In this document: positions 1 through 7,959 of the stretch, one piece after another
How positions within the stretch are numbered: the first letter of the stretch is position 1
How the letters are laid out: each line of letters opens with the position of its first letter
DNA from: Muricomes intestini
GTDB taxonomy: Bacteria; Bacillota; Clostridia; Lachnospirales; Lachnospiraceae
NCBI RefSeq assembly: GCF_004346165.1
Contig: NZ_SLZZ01000021.1
Location: forward strand, 1 to 58,966
Reading direction: 5' to 3'
Length of the DNA stretch: 58,966 nt
Notes under the pieces: generated by a model
The model's input: the letters and a program-made list of their open reading frames with translations, nothing else
Databases searched by the model: none
Told to the model about the DNA's origin: nothing
Translations under genes and position numbers: made by a program

Positions 1-107
1 AATCAGATTCCTTATATTTGGGACATTTTTTGAAAGTTGTTTATAAAGACATGGTTTAATTCAGGTCTATGTGGATAAAACTGCGGAAACTCAAGCAGAG
101 TGCATTC

Positions 108-136
108 TTGAAAATCAAATCCGCAAGTATTATAAT
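108..136 (+). promoter_or_regulatory. Sigma-A promoter of ilvE
   Basis: TTGAAA at 108-113 and a perfect TATAAT at 131-136 are separated by 17 bases. Transcription would start near 143, giving a leader of about 50 bases with no room for a T-box or a peptide attenuator. The bases before 108 show nothing I can name. Confidence 0.75.
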
Positions 137-192
137 TGACACAGAAATAGATTTTGCGGACGAATAAGAGCAGTGAAACGGAGGAGTTACAG

Positions 193-1218
193 ATGGACAA
201 GAAAAATATCGACTGGGAGAACTTAGGGTTTGACTATGTGGCGACATCTAAGAGATATGTAGCCAATTTCAGGGACGGAAAATGGGATGAGGGAATACTG
301 ACAGAAGACTCAAATATCACATTAAATGAATGTGCGGGAGTTTTTCAGTATGCACAGACAGTTTTTGAAGGGCTGAAGGCGTATACGACAGAGAATGGGC
401 ATATTGTAGCCTTCCGTCCTGACCTGAATGGACAGCGCATGACGGATTCTGCAAAAAGGCTGGAGATGCCGGTATTTCCTGTAGAACGTTTTGTGGAAGC
501 AGTTGTGGAAACCATAAGAGCAAATGCAGCATATGTCCCCCCGTTTGGCTCAGGGGCTACATTATATGTAAGACCCTATATGTTCGGAACGAACCCTGTT
601 ATTGGGGTAAAACCTGCAGATGAATATCAGTTCCGTGTGTTCACTACACCGGTAGGACCCTATTTCAAAGGAGGAGCAAAACCCCTCACACTGTGCGTCT
701 CTGACTTCGACAGGGCGGCTCCTCACGGAACAGGACACATTAAGGCGGGACTCAACTACGCCATGAGTCTTCATGCAATTATGACAGCCCATGCAAATGG
801 TTTTGATGAAAATATGTATCTTGATTCCGCCACCAGAACAAAAGTAGAAGAGACAGGAGGGGCCAACTTTATCTTTATTACAAAAGACAATACAGTCGTT
901 ACTCCTCAGTCCGATACAATTCTGCCCTCTATCACCAGACGTTCCCTGCTTTATGTGGCAGAGCACTATCTGGGACTCAAGGTAGAGGAAAGAACCGTAT
1001 ATTTTGATGAAGTAAAAGATTTTGCCGAATGTGGACTTTGCGGGACAGCAGCAGTCATTTCTCCGGTAGGAAAAATAGTTGACCATGGAAAAGAAATCTG
1101 TTTCCCAAGCGGTGTAGAGAAAATGGGGCCGACCATTCAAAAACTGTACGACACACTGACTGGCATCCAGATGGGGCACATTGAGGCTCCGGAAGGATGG
1201 ATAAAAGTAATTGAGTGA
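193..1218 (+). CDS. ilvE: Branched-chain amino acid aminotransferase
   Basis: PLP-dependent class IV aminotransferase of 341 residues that interconverts leucine, isoleucine and valine with their 2-oxo acids using glutamate/2-oxoglutarate. The PLP lysine is Lys184 in GHIKAGLNYA, and the downstream EETGGANFIF and CGTAAVISPVG segments are typical of the long (type II) IlvE. I chose the ATG at 193, with GGAGG just upstream, over an in-frame ATG at 154 that has no ribosome site and would add 13 non-family residues. It has its own promoter at 108-136 and converges on mgtE; a 63-bp repeat fills the gap between the two stops. The family assignment is clear; the direction of flux is not shown. Confidence 0.95.
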   Translation: MDKKNIDWENLGFDYVATSKRYVANFRDGKWDEGILTEDSNITLNECAGVFQYAQTVFEGLKAYTTENGHIVAFRPDLNGQRMTDSAKRLEMPVFPVERFVEAVVETIRANAAYVPPFGSGATLYVRPYMFGTNPVIGVKPADEYQFRVFTTPVGPYFKGGAKPLTLCVSDFDRAAPHGTGHIKAGLNYAMSLHAIMTAHANGFDENMYLDSATRTKVEETGGANFIFITKDNTVVTPQSDTILPSITRRSLLYVAEHYLGLKVEERTVYFDEVKDFAECGLCGTAAVISPVGKIVDHGKEICFPSGVEKMGPTIQKLYDTLTGIQMGHIEAPEGWIKVIE

Positions 1219-1281
1219 AGCACAAAGTGCGGAGCAATCCGTAGGTATCAGAGGGCAAAATACCTTTTGACCCCTACATCA
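1219..1281 (-). repeat. 63-bp dispersed repeat, copy A
   Basis: This stretch is the reverse complement of 50076-50138 with about 61 of 63 positions the same. Read on the minus strand it folds into three hairpins: a GGGG(T)CAAAA/TTTTGCCCC stem, CGGA/TCCG and GCAC/GTGC. It covers the whole gap between the convergent ilvE and mgtE stops and runs into the last codons of mgtE. The first hairpin could act as a terminator, although no clean U-tract follows it. Confidence 0.8.
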
Positions 1282-2605
1282 ATATATGTGTTGCAATATT
1301 AAAATACACCAGGAGTGAGCAGATATCCACCAATGTTGTGATAAGTGGCGAAGCCATAATTGCCGGGTCCAGATTTACTTTCTTTGCAAGAAGCGGCAGT
1401 ATGCACCCGATCAGTTTGGATATGATAATTGTAACCATCAGGGAAAGACCGATGACCAGGGCCATTGTAGCATTGTGATACATAATCAGAATCCTGACCC
1501 CGTTTGCAGCAGCCAGAACAACACCTACCATGAACGAAACTTTAAATTCCTTAAACATAACCTTGAAAATATCTTTAAAGTGGATTTCGTCCAGTGCAAT
1601 CCCTCGGATAATCAGAGTAGAACTCTGGGAACCACAGTTTCCGCCGGTATCCATCAGCATGGGAATGAAGGAAACGAGCAGAGGAATTGCTGCAAATGCA
1701 TTTTCATATTTTGTAATAATAGTCCCTGTAAAGGTTGAGGAAAACAGTAGTATCAAAAGCCAGCCGATGCGGCGTTTTGCATGGACAAAGGCGGAAGTTT
1801 CAAAGTAAGACGATTCACCGGGGCTCATAGCAGCCATCTTTGTAATGTCTTCGGTTGCCTCCTCCACCATGACATCCATGGCATCGTCGAAGGTAACAAT
1901 TCCTACCATAAAGTTGTCGGCATCCAGTACAGGAAGTGCGATCAAATCGTATTTCCTGAACAGCTCCGCCACCTCCTCTTTGTCAGTGTGTGTATTGACG
2001 GAAATGATTTCTGTCTCCATCAAATCCTCAATCGCCACATAATCCTCAGCGGTCATCAGATCTTTTGCTGTCACAATCCCGACCAGTTTTCGTCTGTCCA
2101 TAACATAACAGGTGTAAATAGTTTCTTTGTGTATACCCGTCCTCTTAATGTGCGTCATGGCTTCAGAAACGCTCATATGACGCCGAAGTCCCACGTATTC
2201 TGTAGTCATAATACTGCCGGCGCTGTCATCCGGATAGTCCAGAAGAAGATTGATCATATTTCTATCAGACTGACTGACAGTGTTGAGAATACGGGTGACA
2301 AGATTTGCTGGAAGTTCCTCCAGCATATCTACTGTATCATCCATATATAAGTTATCTAATAACTCTTTCAACTCTTTTTCCGTAAACATTTCCACCAGAT
2401 AAGACTGCATAGAATTGTTCATATTAGCAAATACCTCCGCTGCTTTATCCTTGGGTATCAGCCGGAATGCAAGAGCCAGTTCTTTGTCATCTAAATCAGA
2501 AAGAAGCGAGGCTATGTCCACTTCGTTCATGACATCCAAAATATTCCTTACTGCTTTGAAATGATGCTGGGTAAGGAGTTCTACAAAAATATTCTTGTCC
2601 ATCAT
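1274..2605 (-). CDS. mgtE: Magnesium transporter MgtE
   Basis: Inner-membrane Mg2+ channel/transporter of 443 residues, full length for the family. In order: the MgtE_N superhelical domain (about 1-125), a tandem CBS pair (about 130-255) that senses cytosolic Mg2+, a connecting helix, and a five-helix membrane domain (about 280-443) with the signature PMLMDTGGNCGSQSS and the acidic pore region NLDPAIMASPLITTLVD. Of two adjacent ATGs the first (2605) has GGAG eight bases upstream. Control is by the M-box riboswitch and terminator upstream on the same strand: high Mg2+ should end transcription before the gene. A short leader ORF overlaps the start out of frame. The second Mg2+ transporter in this window, corA, has no visible M-box. 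Confidence 0.96.
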   Translation of the reverse strand: MMDKNIFVELLTQHHFKAVRNILDVMNEVDIASLLSDLDDKELALAFRLIPKDKAAEVFANMNNSMQSYLVEMFTEKELKELLDNLYMDDTVDMLEELPANLVTRILNTVSQSDRNMINLLLDYPDDSAGSIMTTEYVGLRRHMSVSEAMTHIKRTGIHKETIYTCYVMDRRKLVGIVTAKDLMTAEDYVAIEDLMETEIISVNTHTDKEEVAELFRKYDLIALPVLDADNFMVGIVTFDDAMDVMVEEATEDITKMAAMSPGESSYFETSAFVHAKRRIGWLLILLFSSTFTGTIITKYENAFAAIPLLVSFIPMLMDTGGNCGSQSSTLIIRGIALDEIHFKDIFKVMFKEFKVSFMVGVVLAAANGVRILIMYHNATMALVIGLSLMVTIIISKLIGCILPLLAKKVNLDPAIMASPLITTLVDICSLLVYFNIATHILM

Positions 2606-2672
2606 AGTTATATCTCCATTCTATATGCAAATCTTCTAATTTCTGCGAGTGATAACCGGCATCTGCGTCCAT
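2496..2672 (-). CDS. Possible leader ORF overlapping the mgtE start
   Basis: A 58-codon ORF starts at an ATG (2672-2670) seven bases after a perfect GGGAGG site (2685-2680), stronger than the mgtE site. It begins MDADAGYHSQKLEDL, passes the mgtE start in another frame and stops about 110 bases inside mgtE. I recognise no family. It lies between the M-box terminator and mgtE, where a translated leader could couple to or interfere with mgtE translation, as uORFs do for some Mg2+ transporters. It may instead be a chance ORF whose Shine-Dalgarno has another role. Seen: the site, the frame and the overlap. Inferred: that it is translated. Confidence 0.35.
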   Translation of the reverse strand: MDADAGYHSQKLEDLHIEWRYNYDGQEYFCRTPYPASFQSSKEYFGCHERSGHSLASF

Positions 2673-2696
2673 AACCTCACCTCCCTTTTTATATAG

Positions 2697-2733
2697 AAAA
2701 AAGCTCCATCACTGCCTGAACAATGATGGAGCT
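2697..2733 (-). terminator. Riboswitch-controlled terminator of mgtE
   Basis: A 10-bp perfect stem (2702-2711 with 2724-2733, AGCTCCATCA/TGATGGAGCT) is followed on the minus strand by a run of U from 2702 down to 2697. It lies directly after the M-box. The upstream GCTAAAGCTT of the M-box 3' end can pair with AAGCTTTTAGC, which runs into the terminator's first arm, giving a plausible antiterminator. Confidence 0.85.
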
Positions 2734-2744
2734 AAAAGCTTCCG

Positions 2745-2908
2745 CCATAATACATCGTCCAAGCTTTAGCATCACAGGGCATATCAATTGCATTAGGTTA
2801 CGCCTTCACGACATAGCCTGCTAACCAGCTTGTTGTGTCTCCACAATCTCACGGCAGCAATCTCAGGAAAATCCAGATCCCTGTGGTAGCCTCACCTACC
2901 GAAAAAAT
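2745..2908 (-). promoter_or_regulatory. M-box (ykoK) Mg2+ riboswitch
   Basis: On the minus strand the conserved blocks of the M-box appear in order: GGTAGGTGAGGCTACC at the 5' end, CTGCCGTGAGA in the middle, and TGATGCTAAAGCTTGGACGA at the 3' end, spread over about 160 bases as in known examples. It sits between the mgtE promoter and terminator. Mg2+ binding in this family stabilises the fold that permits the terminator. The outer edges are approximate because I could not fold it. Confidence 0.92.
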
Positions 2909-2926
2909 TAAATTATATCCTAGTTT

Positions 2927-2955
2927 ATTTTAGAACGCTGTGGTGGCTGTGTCAA
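2927..2955 (-). promoter_or_regulatory. Promoter of the mgtE transcript
   Basis: On the minus strand a perfect TTGACA (2955-2950) and TAAAAT (2932-2927) are 17 bases apart, placing the start near 2920, just before the M-box. Confidence 0.75.
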
Positions 2956-2969
2956 GGGGAAATTGCCCC

Positions 2970-3008
2970 GCAAAGGGGTCGCAAAGGGGTCAGACCCTTT
3001 TGCGGACC
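2970..3008. repeat. GCAAAGGGGTC direct and inverted repeat
   Basis: Two abutting direct copies of GCAAAGGGGTC (2970-2980, 2981-2991) are followed after one base by the inverted GACCCTTTTGC, so 2977-3008 forms a stem of about 15 bp with one bulge and one G-U pair. It lies between divergent promoters, so it is unlikely to be a terminator for either flank. Confidence 0.7.
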
Positions 3009-3118
3009 ATTGTCAGAATATTCTCATTATAAAAAGGGTATGGAAATTTTCTTAAGTGTACTTGACAACAATAAAATATCTGTCTAATGTTTTAAATGTG
3101 CTCTGCTGATAAATTTTG

Positions 3119-3159
3119 TGATATAATGCTCTTACTTGGCGAGGTGTTTGCGGGCCTAG
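3119..3159 (+). repeat. Extended -10 plus hairpin element, copy 1
   Basis: TGA-TATAAT (TATAAT 3122-3127) is followed exactly 7 bases later by a hairpin CTTGGC (3135-3140), a 13-base loop GAGGTGTTTGCGG, and GCCTAG (3154-3159). Transcription would start at or within a base or two of the hairpin. The same module recurs before the M16C peptidase at 42105-42233. It probably drives the methyltransferase-hslO pair. Confidence 0.7.
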
Positions 3160-3195
3160 AAAGAAAAAACGGTAATGACAGAGGTATTATATAAG

Positions 3196-3984
3196 ATGAA
3201 TAGTAATATCGAATCCAATGCATACAGCAGCTTTGCGGCTGTGTATGACACATTTATGGATAATGTTCCATATGAGGAATGGGGAGCATATTTACATGGG
3301 TTTTTGGAGGAATACAACATTGAAGACGGACTGGTGCTGGATTTGGGATGTGGCACAGGTACTATGACGGAGTTCCTGGCTGCTCTTGGATATGACATGA
3401 TTGGAGTGGACAGCTCTGGAGACATGCTGGAGCTGGCACTTGAAAAGAAAGAAAAGTCTGGTCATGATATTTTATATCTGCAGCAGGACATGCGGGAATT
3501 TGAGCTGTATGGAACGGTAAGAGCAATTTTTAGTATCTGTGATTCCTTGAACTATATTACGGAGCCGGAGGACTTAAAACAGGTGTTCTACTGGGTGAAT
3601 AATTATCTGGATTTGGACGGAGTCTTTATTTTTGATTTTAATACAGAATATAAATATCGGGAGATTCTGGGAAATACAACCATCGCAGAAAACAGGGAAG
3701 AATGCAGCTTCATCTGGGATAATTATTATTATAATGAGGAGCGGATCAACGAGTATGAGTTGAGCCTTTTTATAAAGGATGAAGAACTCTCATTGGGGAA
3801 TGGAGATATTTATCGTAAATATCAGGAGACGCATTTTCAGCGGGGCTATACCCTGAAGGAAATGACGCAGCTGGTGAAGTCCTCAGGGATGAAGTTTTTT
3901 GCGGCATATGATGCGTTTACAAGGGAAGCGCCTTCTGAGAACAGTGAAAGAATTTATGTGATAGCAGGAAAAGGAGATTTTTAA
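3196..3984 (+). CDS. Class I SAM-dependent methyltransferase
   Basis: A 262-residue Rossmann-fold methyltransferase. Motif I is VLDLGCGTG, followed by the acidic GVDSSGDML of motif II and a DSLNYI segment. The N-terminal YSSFAAVYDTFMDNVPYEEW is the usual start of a Clostridia/Bacilli group of uncharacterised small-molecule or protein methyltransferases, so the substrate is unknown. I chose the ATG at 3196, preceded by AGAGG about 10 bases away, over the in-frame ATG at 3175, which has no ribosome site. Its stop overlaps the hslO start by one base (TAATG), so the two are translationally coupled. The transcript should come from the extended -10/hairpin element at 3119-3159. Confidence 0.85.
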   Translation: MNSNIESNAYSSFAAVYDTFMDNVPYEEWGAYLHGFLEEYNIEDGLVLDLGCGTGTMTEFLAALGYDMIGVDSSGDMLELALEKKEKSGHDILYLQQDMREFELYGTVRAIFSICDSLNYITEPEDLKQVFYWVNNYLDLDGVFIFDFNTEYKYREILGNTTIAENREECSFIWDNYYYNEERINEYELSLFIKDEELSLGNGDIYRKYQETHFQRGYTLKEMTQLVKSSGMKFFAAYDAFTREAPSENSERIYVIAGKGDF

Positions 3985-4874
3985 TGGCAGATTATATTGT
4001 AAGAGCAACGGCTGCAAATACACAGCTTCGTGCATTTGCGGTGATTACAACTGAGTTGGTTGAGACAGCGAGGCAGCACCACAACACAAGCCCGGTGGCC
4101 ACGGCAGCTTTGGGACGGCTTCTGACGGGCGGCGTGATGATGGGGAGCATGATGAAGAATCAGCAGGACATGCTTACCTTGCAGATTAAATGCGGCGGCC
4201 CCATCGGGGGACTGACGGTCACAGCGGACAGTCAGGGAAATGTGAAAGGATATGTGAATAACCCGGATGTACTCCTTCCTCCGAAAAATGGAAAACTTGA
4301 TGTGGGAGGAGCTTTGGGTCCGGGATTTCTTAATGTCATTAAAGACATGGGACTGAGGGAGCCGTATTCCGGGCAGACTATTTTGCAGACAGGCGAGATT
4401 GCGGAGGATCTTACGTACTATTTTGCCACATCGGAACAGGTACCCTCTTCCGTAGGCCTGGGTGTTTTAATGGAGAAAAATAATACGGTCCGGTGTGCCG
4501 GCGGTTTTATTGTACAGGTGATGCCGTTTATTGAGGATGAGGTCTTAAATAGGCTGGAGGAAAACATTAAGAAAATCCGTTCTGTGACTGCTATGCTGGA
4601 CAACGGACATACGCCGGAGGAAATGCTGGGAGAAGTCCTGGAAGGACTGGACGTAGAAATAGTGGACACGCTCCCGGCACAGTTTTACTGTAACTGCTCA
4701 AAGGAGAGGATTGAAAAGGCAGTCATCAGTATCGGAGAGAAAGACATTCAGTCCATGATTGATGACGGGGAGGACATTGAGGTAAAATGTCATTTCTGCA
4801 ATACTGCCTACAATTATACTGTTGGAGAGCTGCAGGAGCTTTTGAAAAAAGCAGGTAGCCGCAGAAGGCTGTGA
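3984..4874 (+). CDS. hslO: Redox-regulated chaperone Hsp33
   Basis: A 296-residue cytosolic holdase that is switched on by oxidation. The large N-terminal domain (about 1-225) has the family segments GPIGGLTVTADSQGNVKGYV and VGLGVLMEKN. The C-terminal zinc switch is complete: Cys236 and Cys238 (CNC) with Cys269 and Cys272 (CHFC), which bind zinc when reduced and form two disulphides when oxidised. It overlaps the methyltransferase by one base and ends 77 bases before nadE. For an anaerobe, oxidative activation would matter on exposure to air or bile stress; that last point is inference. Confidence 0.96.
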   Translation: MADYIVRATAANTQLRAFAVITTELVETARQHHNTSPVATAALGRLLTGGVMMGSMMKNQQDMLTLQIKCGGPIGGLTVTADSQGNVKGYVNNPDVLLPPKNGKLDVGGALGPGFLNVIKDMGLREPYSGQTILQTGEIAEDLTYYFATSEQVPSSVGLGVLMEKNNTVRCAGGFIVQVMPFIEDEVLNRLEENIKKIRSVTAMLDNGHTPEEMLGEVLEGLDVEIVDTLPAQFYCNCSKERIEKAVISIGEKDIQSMIDDGEDIEVKCHFCNTAYNYTVGELQELLKKAGSRRRL

Positions 4875-4890
4875 AGTTATTAAAAATAAA

Positions 4891-4934
4891 AAAGCGGACC
4901 ATATGCTGCCTGGGCATTCTTAAAGCTCCGCTTT
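4891..4934. terminator. Weak hairpin between hslO and nadE
   Basis: AAAGCGGA (4891-4898) pairs with TCCGCTTT (4927-4934) across a 28-base loop. Only three T follow on the plus strand, so it would be a poor terminator for hslO; the A-rich left flank would give a U-tract only on the minus strand, where no gene ends. It may be an attenuator ahead of nadE or nothing. Confidence 0.3.
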
Positions 4935-4951
4935 GACATAGGAGGTCAGGT

Positions 4952-6886
4952 ATGAAACATGGATTTGTAAAGGTTGCGGCAGCCACACCGGATATACGGG
5001 TTGCAGATGTAGAGTACAATACAGAAAGAATCTGTGAGGGCATTTCACAGGCAGCTTCAGAGGGAGCAAAAATCGTGGTATTTCCCGAATTGTGTGTTAC
5101 TGGGTATACCTGTGGAGATTTGTTCACTCAGGAAGTTCTGTTAAGGTCTGCAAAATCGGCTCTGCACCGGATTGCCGCTTTTACTGCGGATAAGGATATA
5201 CTGGTATTCGTGGGCGTTCCCCTCAGTGTGGATGGAGAACTGTACAATGTGGCCGCAGCGCTGAACCAGGGGGAAGTGCTTGGACTGACAACAAAAACAT
5301 TTCTTCCCAATTACGGTGAGTTTTACGAGATGCGCCAGTTCACCCCCGGACCTAAGAACGCAAGGGAAATTTTGTTTGAAGGGAAACACATTCCTTTCGG
5401 ACCTCAGATTTTGTTTCAGGCCGCGGAAATGGAGGAGTTGATTGTGTCTGCGGAAATCTGTGAGGATGTATGGTCCCCGGTGCCTCCCAGTATCCGGGCT
5501 GCAATGGAGGGAGCAGTGCTGATTGTAAATTGCTCTGCCAGTGATGAGACCATTGGAAAGGATAATTACCGCAGGGAGCTGATCCGGGGACAGTCTGCCC
5601 GCCTGATAGCCGGTTACGTGTATGCTAATGCCGGGGAGGGGGAATCTACTACAGACCTGGTATTCGGAGGACATAATCTGATTACGGAAAACGGAGCTGT
5701 TTTACAGGAGGCCAAAAGATTTCAGAATGATATCATTTATTCGGAGATAGATATACACAGGCTTTTCGGAGAGCGGCGTAAAAATACAACGTTCAAAATT
5801 TCTGATGAGCGTCAGCTTATGAGAGTTCCATTTTCCATAAAAATGGAAGAAACCGTACTGACCAGACATTTTCCAAAACAGCCCTTTGTCCCGCCCAATG
5901 AGCAGGAAAGAGAGCGAAGGTGTGAAGAAATTTTCACGATTCAGGCAATGGGGTTAAAGAAACGTCTGGCCCACACACATGCAAAGAGTGCGGTAGTGGG
6001 TATTTCCGGCGGGTTGGACTCTACATTGGCTCTGCTGGTAACTGCACGCGCCTTTGATATGCTGGGAAGAGATAAAAAGGATATCTTTGCGGTAACCATG
6101 CCCTGTTTTGGAACTACAGACCGGACCTACCAGAATGCATGCAGGATGGCCAGACAGGTGGGGGCACAGCTTCGGGAAGTGCCCATAGCGGACGCGGTGA
6201 GTATTCATTTCAGGGACATCGGTCATAACCCTGAAGATCACAGCGTGACCTATGAAAATGCCCAGGCAAGGGAGAGGACTCAGGTGCTGATGGATATCGC
6301 CAATGAGTCCGGCGGGCTGGTAATAGGAACAGGCGATATGTCTGAGCTGGCATTGGGATGGGCGACTTATAACGGTGATCATATGTCTATGTACGGGGTT
6401 AATGGGTCCGTGCCGAAAACCCTGGTCCGACACCTTGTGAAGTATGCGGCAGATGTGGCAGAAGATGAAGAATTGAAGACGGTGCTCTATGATGTCTTGG
6501 ATACACCGGTCAGCCCGGAACTGCTTCCGCCCAAAGAGGGAAATATTGCCCAGAAGACAGAGGATCTGGTGGGGCCCTATGAGCTTCATGACTTTTACCT
6601 GTATTATATGATTCGGTTTGGATATGAGCCGGGCAAAATCTACAGGCTGGCGCTGTACACTTTCGAAGACAGCTATGATTCCGCCACCATTTTGAAGTGG
6701 CTGAAAACGTTTTGCAGGAGATTTTTTTCTCAGCAGTTTAAACGTTCCTGTCTCCCGGACGGGCCGAAGGTAGGTACAGTGGCACTTTCTCCCAGAGGGG
6801 ATTGGAGGATGCCAAGTGATGCATGCGTAGATTCCTGGATGAAGGATTTGGAAAATATAGGAGACCTTTTCGATGAAATTAATTAG
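4952..6886 (+). CDS. nadE: Glutamine-dependent NAD+ synthetase
   Basis: A 644-residue two-domain enzyme making NAD+ from nicotinate adenine dinucleotide, ATP and glutamine. The N-terminal nitrilase-type glutaminase carries the catalytic triad Glu46 (FPELC), Lys115 (TTKTFLPNYGEFYE) and Cys170 (SAEICEDVW). The C-terminal N-type ATP pyrophosphatase domain has the P-loop GISGGLDSTLALL and the downstream GTGDMSELALGWATYNGDH. The start has AGGAGG eight bases upstream. The last 14 bases overlap the next gene, so the two are cotranscribed. Confidence 0.97.
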   Translation: MKHGFVKVAAATPDIRVADVEYNTERICEGISQAASEGAKIVVFPELCVTGYTCGDLFTQEVLLRSAKSALHRIAAFTADKDILVFVGVPLSVDGELYNVAAALNQGEVLGLTTKTFLPNYGEFYEMRQFTPGPKNAREILFEGKHIPFGPQILFQAAEMEELIVSAEICEDVWSPVPPSIRAAMEGAVLIVNCSASDETIGKDNYRRELIRGQSARLIAGYVYANAGEGESTTDLVFGGHNLITENGAVLQEAKRFQNDIIYSEIDIHRLFGERRKNTTFKISDERQLMRVPFSIKMEETVLTRHFPKQPFVPPNEQERERRCEEIFTIQAMGLKKRLAHTHAKSAVVGISGGLDSTLALLVTARAFDMLGRDKKDIFAVTMPCFGTTDRTYQNACRMARQVGAQLREVPIADAVSIHFRDIGHNPEDHSVTYENAQARERTQVLMDIANESGGLVIGTGDMSELALGWATYNGDHMSMYGVNGSVPKTLVRHLVKYAADVAEDEELKTVLYDVLDTPVSPELLPPKEGNIAQKTEDLVGPYELHDFYLYYMIRFGYEPGKIYRLALYTFEDSYDSATILKWLKTFCRRFFSQQFKRSCLPDGPKVGTVALSPRGDWRMPSDACVDSWMKDLENIGDLFDEIN

Positions 6887-7892
6887 AACAGAAGATGCGG
6901 TGGGAAGTGTTCTGTGTCATGATATTACGCAGATTATTCCGGGAGTAATGAAAGACGCAGTATTTAGAAAGGGGCATATTGTAACTGAAGAGGATATTCC
7001 TGTACTGCTGTCGGTGGGCAAGGAACATTTGTATGTATGGGAAAATCAGGAAGGTATGCTTCACGAAAATGATGCGGCAGAGGTGCTGCGCCGGGTATGC
7101 CAGGGGGACTATATGACCCCCACGGAAGCAAAAGAGGGGAAAATCGAGCTGAGAGCGGACTGTGACGGTCTGTTGAAGGTGGACAGAAAAAAACTAAATC
7201 AGATCAATGGCATGGGGCAGATAGTCATTGCTTCAAGGCACGGAAATTTCCCTGTTAAAAAGAACGATAAGCTTGTGGGAATGCGGGTAGTTCCCCTTGT
7301 CATTGAAGAAGAGAAAATGAATAAGGTTGAAGAGTTTTGCGGAGATAAGCCTATTTTTCAGATACTTCCTTTCCATAAAATGAAAGCCGGAATAGTGACT
7401 ACCGGAAGTGAAGTCTACCATGGAAGAATTACAGATAAATTTACGCCTGTGGTCATAGAGAAGCTGGAAGAATATGGAGTTGAGGTCTTGGGAAGCAAGC
7501 CCTGTGATGATGACTCTGAGATGGTTACAGGGGCGATTCAGGATTGGATACGTCAGGGGGCAGAGATGGTAGTCTGTACTGGAGGAATGAGCGTGGATCC
7601 CGATGACATGACACCTCTTTCTATACGCAATGCTTCAAATGAAGTCATCACCTATGGGGCACCCGTACTGCCGGGAGCCATGTTCATGCTTGCTTACAAT
7701 GGTGATATCCCGATTATGGGGCTGCCAGGGTGTGTTATGTATTCAAAACGAACCATATTCGATTTGATGCTGCCAAGGCTGGTGGCAGGCGAAAGACTGA
7801 AGGCAGAAGACTTCACAGTGCTGGGAGAAGGCGGACTGTGTCTCTCATGCGACATATGCACCTTTCCCAATTGTGGTTTCGGCAAAGCATAG
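6873..7892 (+). CDS. Molybdopterin-binding domain protein (MoeA/MogA-like)
   Basis: A 339-residue protein with a central/C-terminal MPT-binding domain (about 165-310): GIVTTGSEVYHGR, the acidic loop SKPCDDDSEM, VCTGGMSVDPDDMTP and IMGLPGCVMYSKRT. The N-terminal part resembles a stand-alone family found near molybdenum-hydroxylase genes in Clostridia rather than full MoeA. The C-terminal tail CLSCDICTFPNCGFGK has four cysteines and could bind a metal; that tail is seen, its role is inferred. No other molybdenum cofactor gene lies in the window. It starts inside nadE, 14 bases before the nadE stop. The exact step in cofactor biosynthesis, or a regulatory role, is unresolved. Confidence 0.8.
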   Translation: MKLIRTEDAVGSVLCHDITQIIPGVMKDAVFRKGHIVTEEDIPVLLSVGKEHLYVWENQEGMLHENDAAEVLRRVCQGDYMTPTEAKEGKIELRADCDGLLKVDRKKLNQINGMGQIVIASRHGNFPVKKNDKLVGMRVVPLVIEEEKMNKVEEFCGDKPIFQILPFHKMKAGIVTTGSEVYHGRITDKFTPVVIEKLEEYGVEVLGSKPCDDDSEMVTGAIQDWIRQGAEMVVCTGGMSVDPDDMTPLSIRNASNEVITYGAPVLPGAMFMLAYNGDIPIMGLPGCVMYSKRTIFDLMLPRLVAGERLKAEDFTVLGEGGLCLSCDICTFPNCGFGKA

Positions 7893-7959
7893 ATAATCTT
7901 CACTGTTGTGGGTAAACCACTTTGTCAGGTGTAATATGCATAGATTTGGGAGGAAGGCA

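Noticed and set aside
562-1179. 205-codon minus-strand ORF inside ilvE
   Set aside because: Fully antisense to a clear aminotransferase; no motif and no upstream signals.
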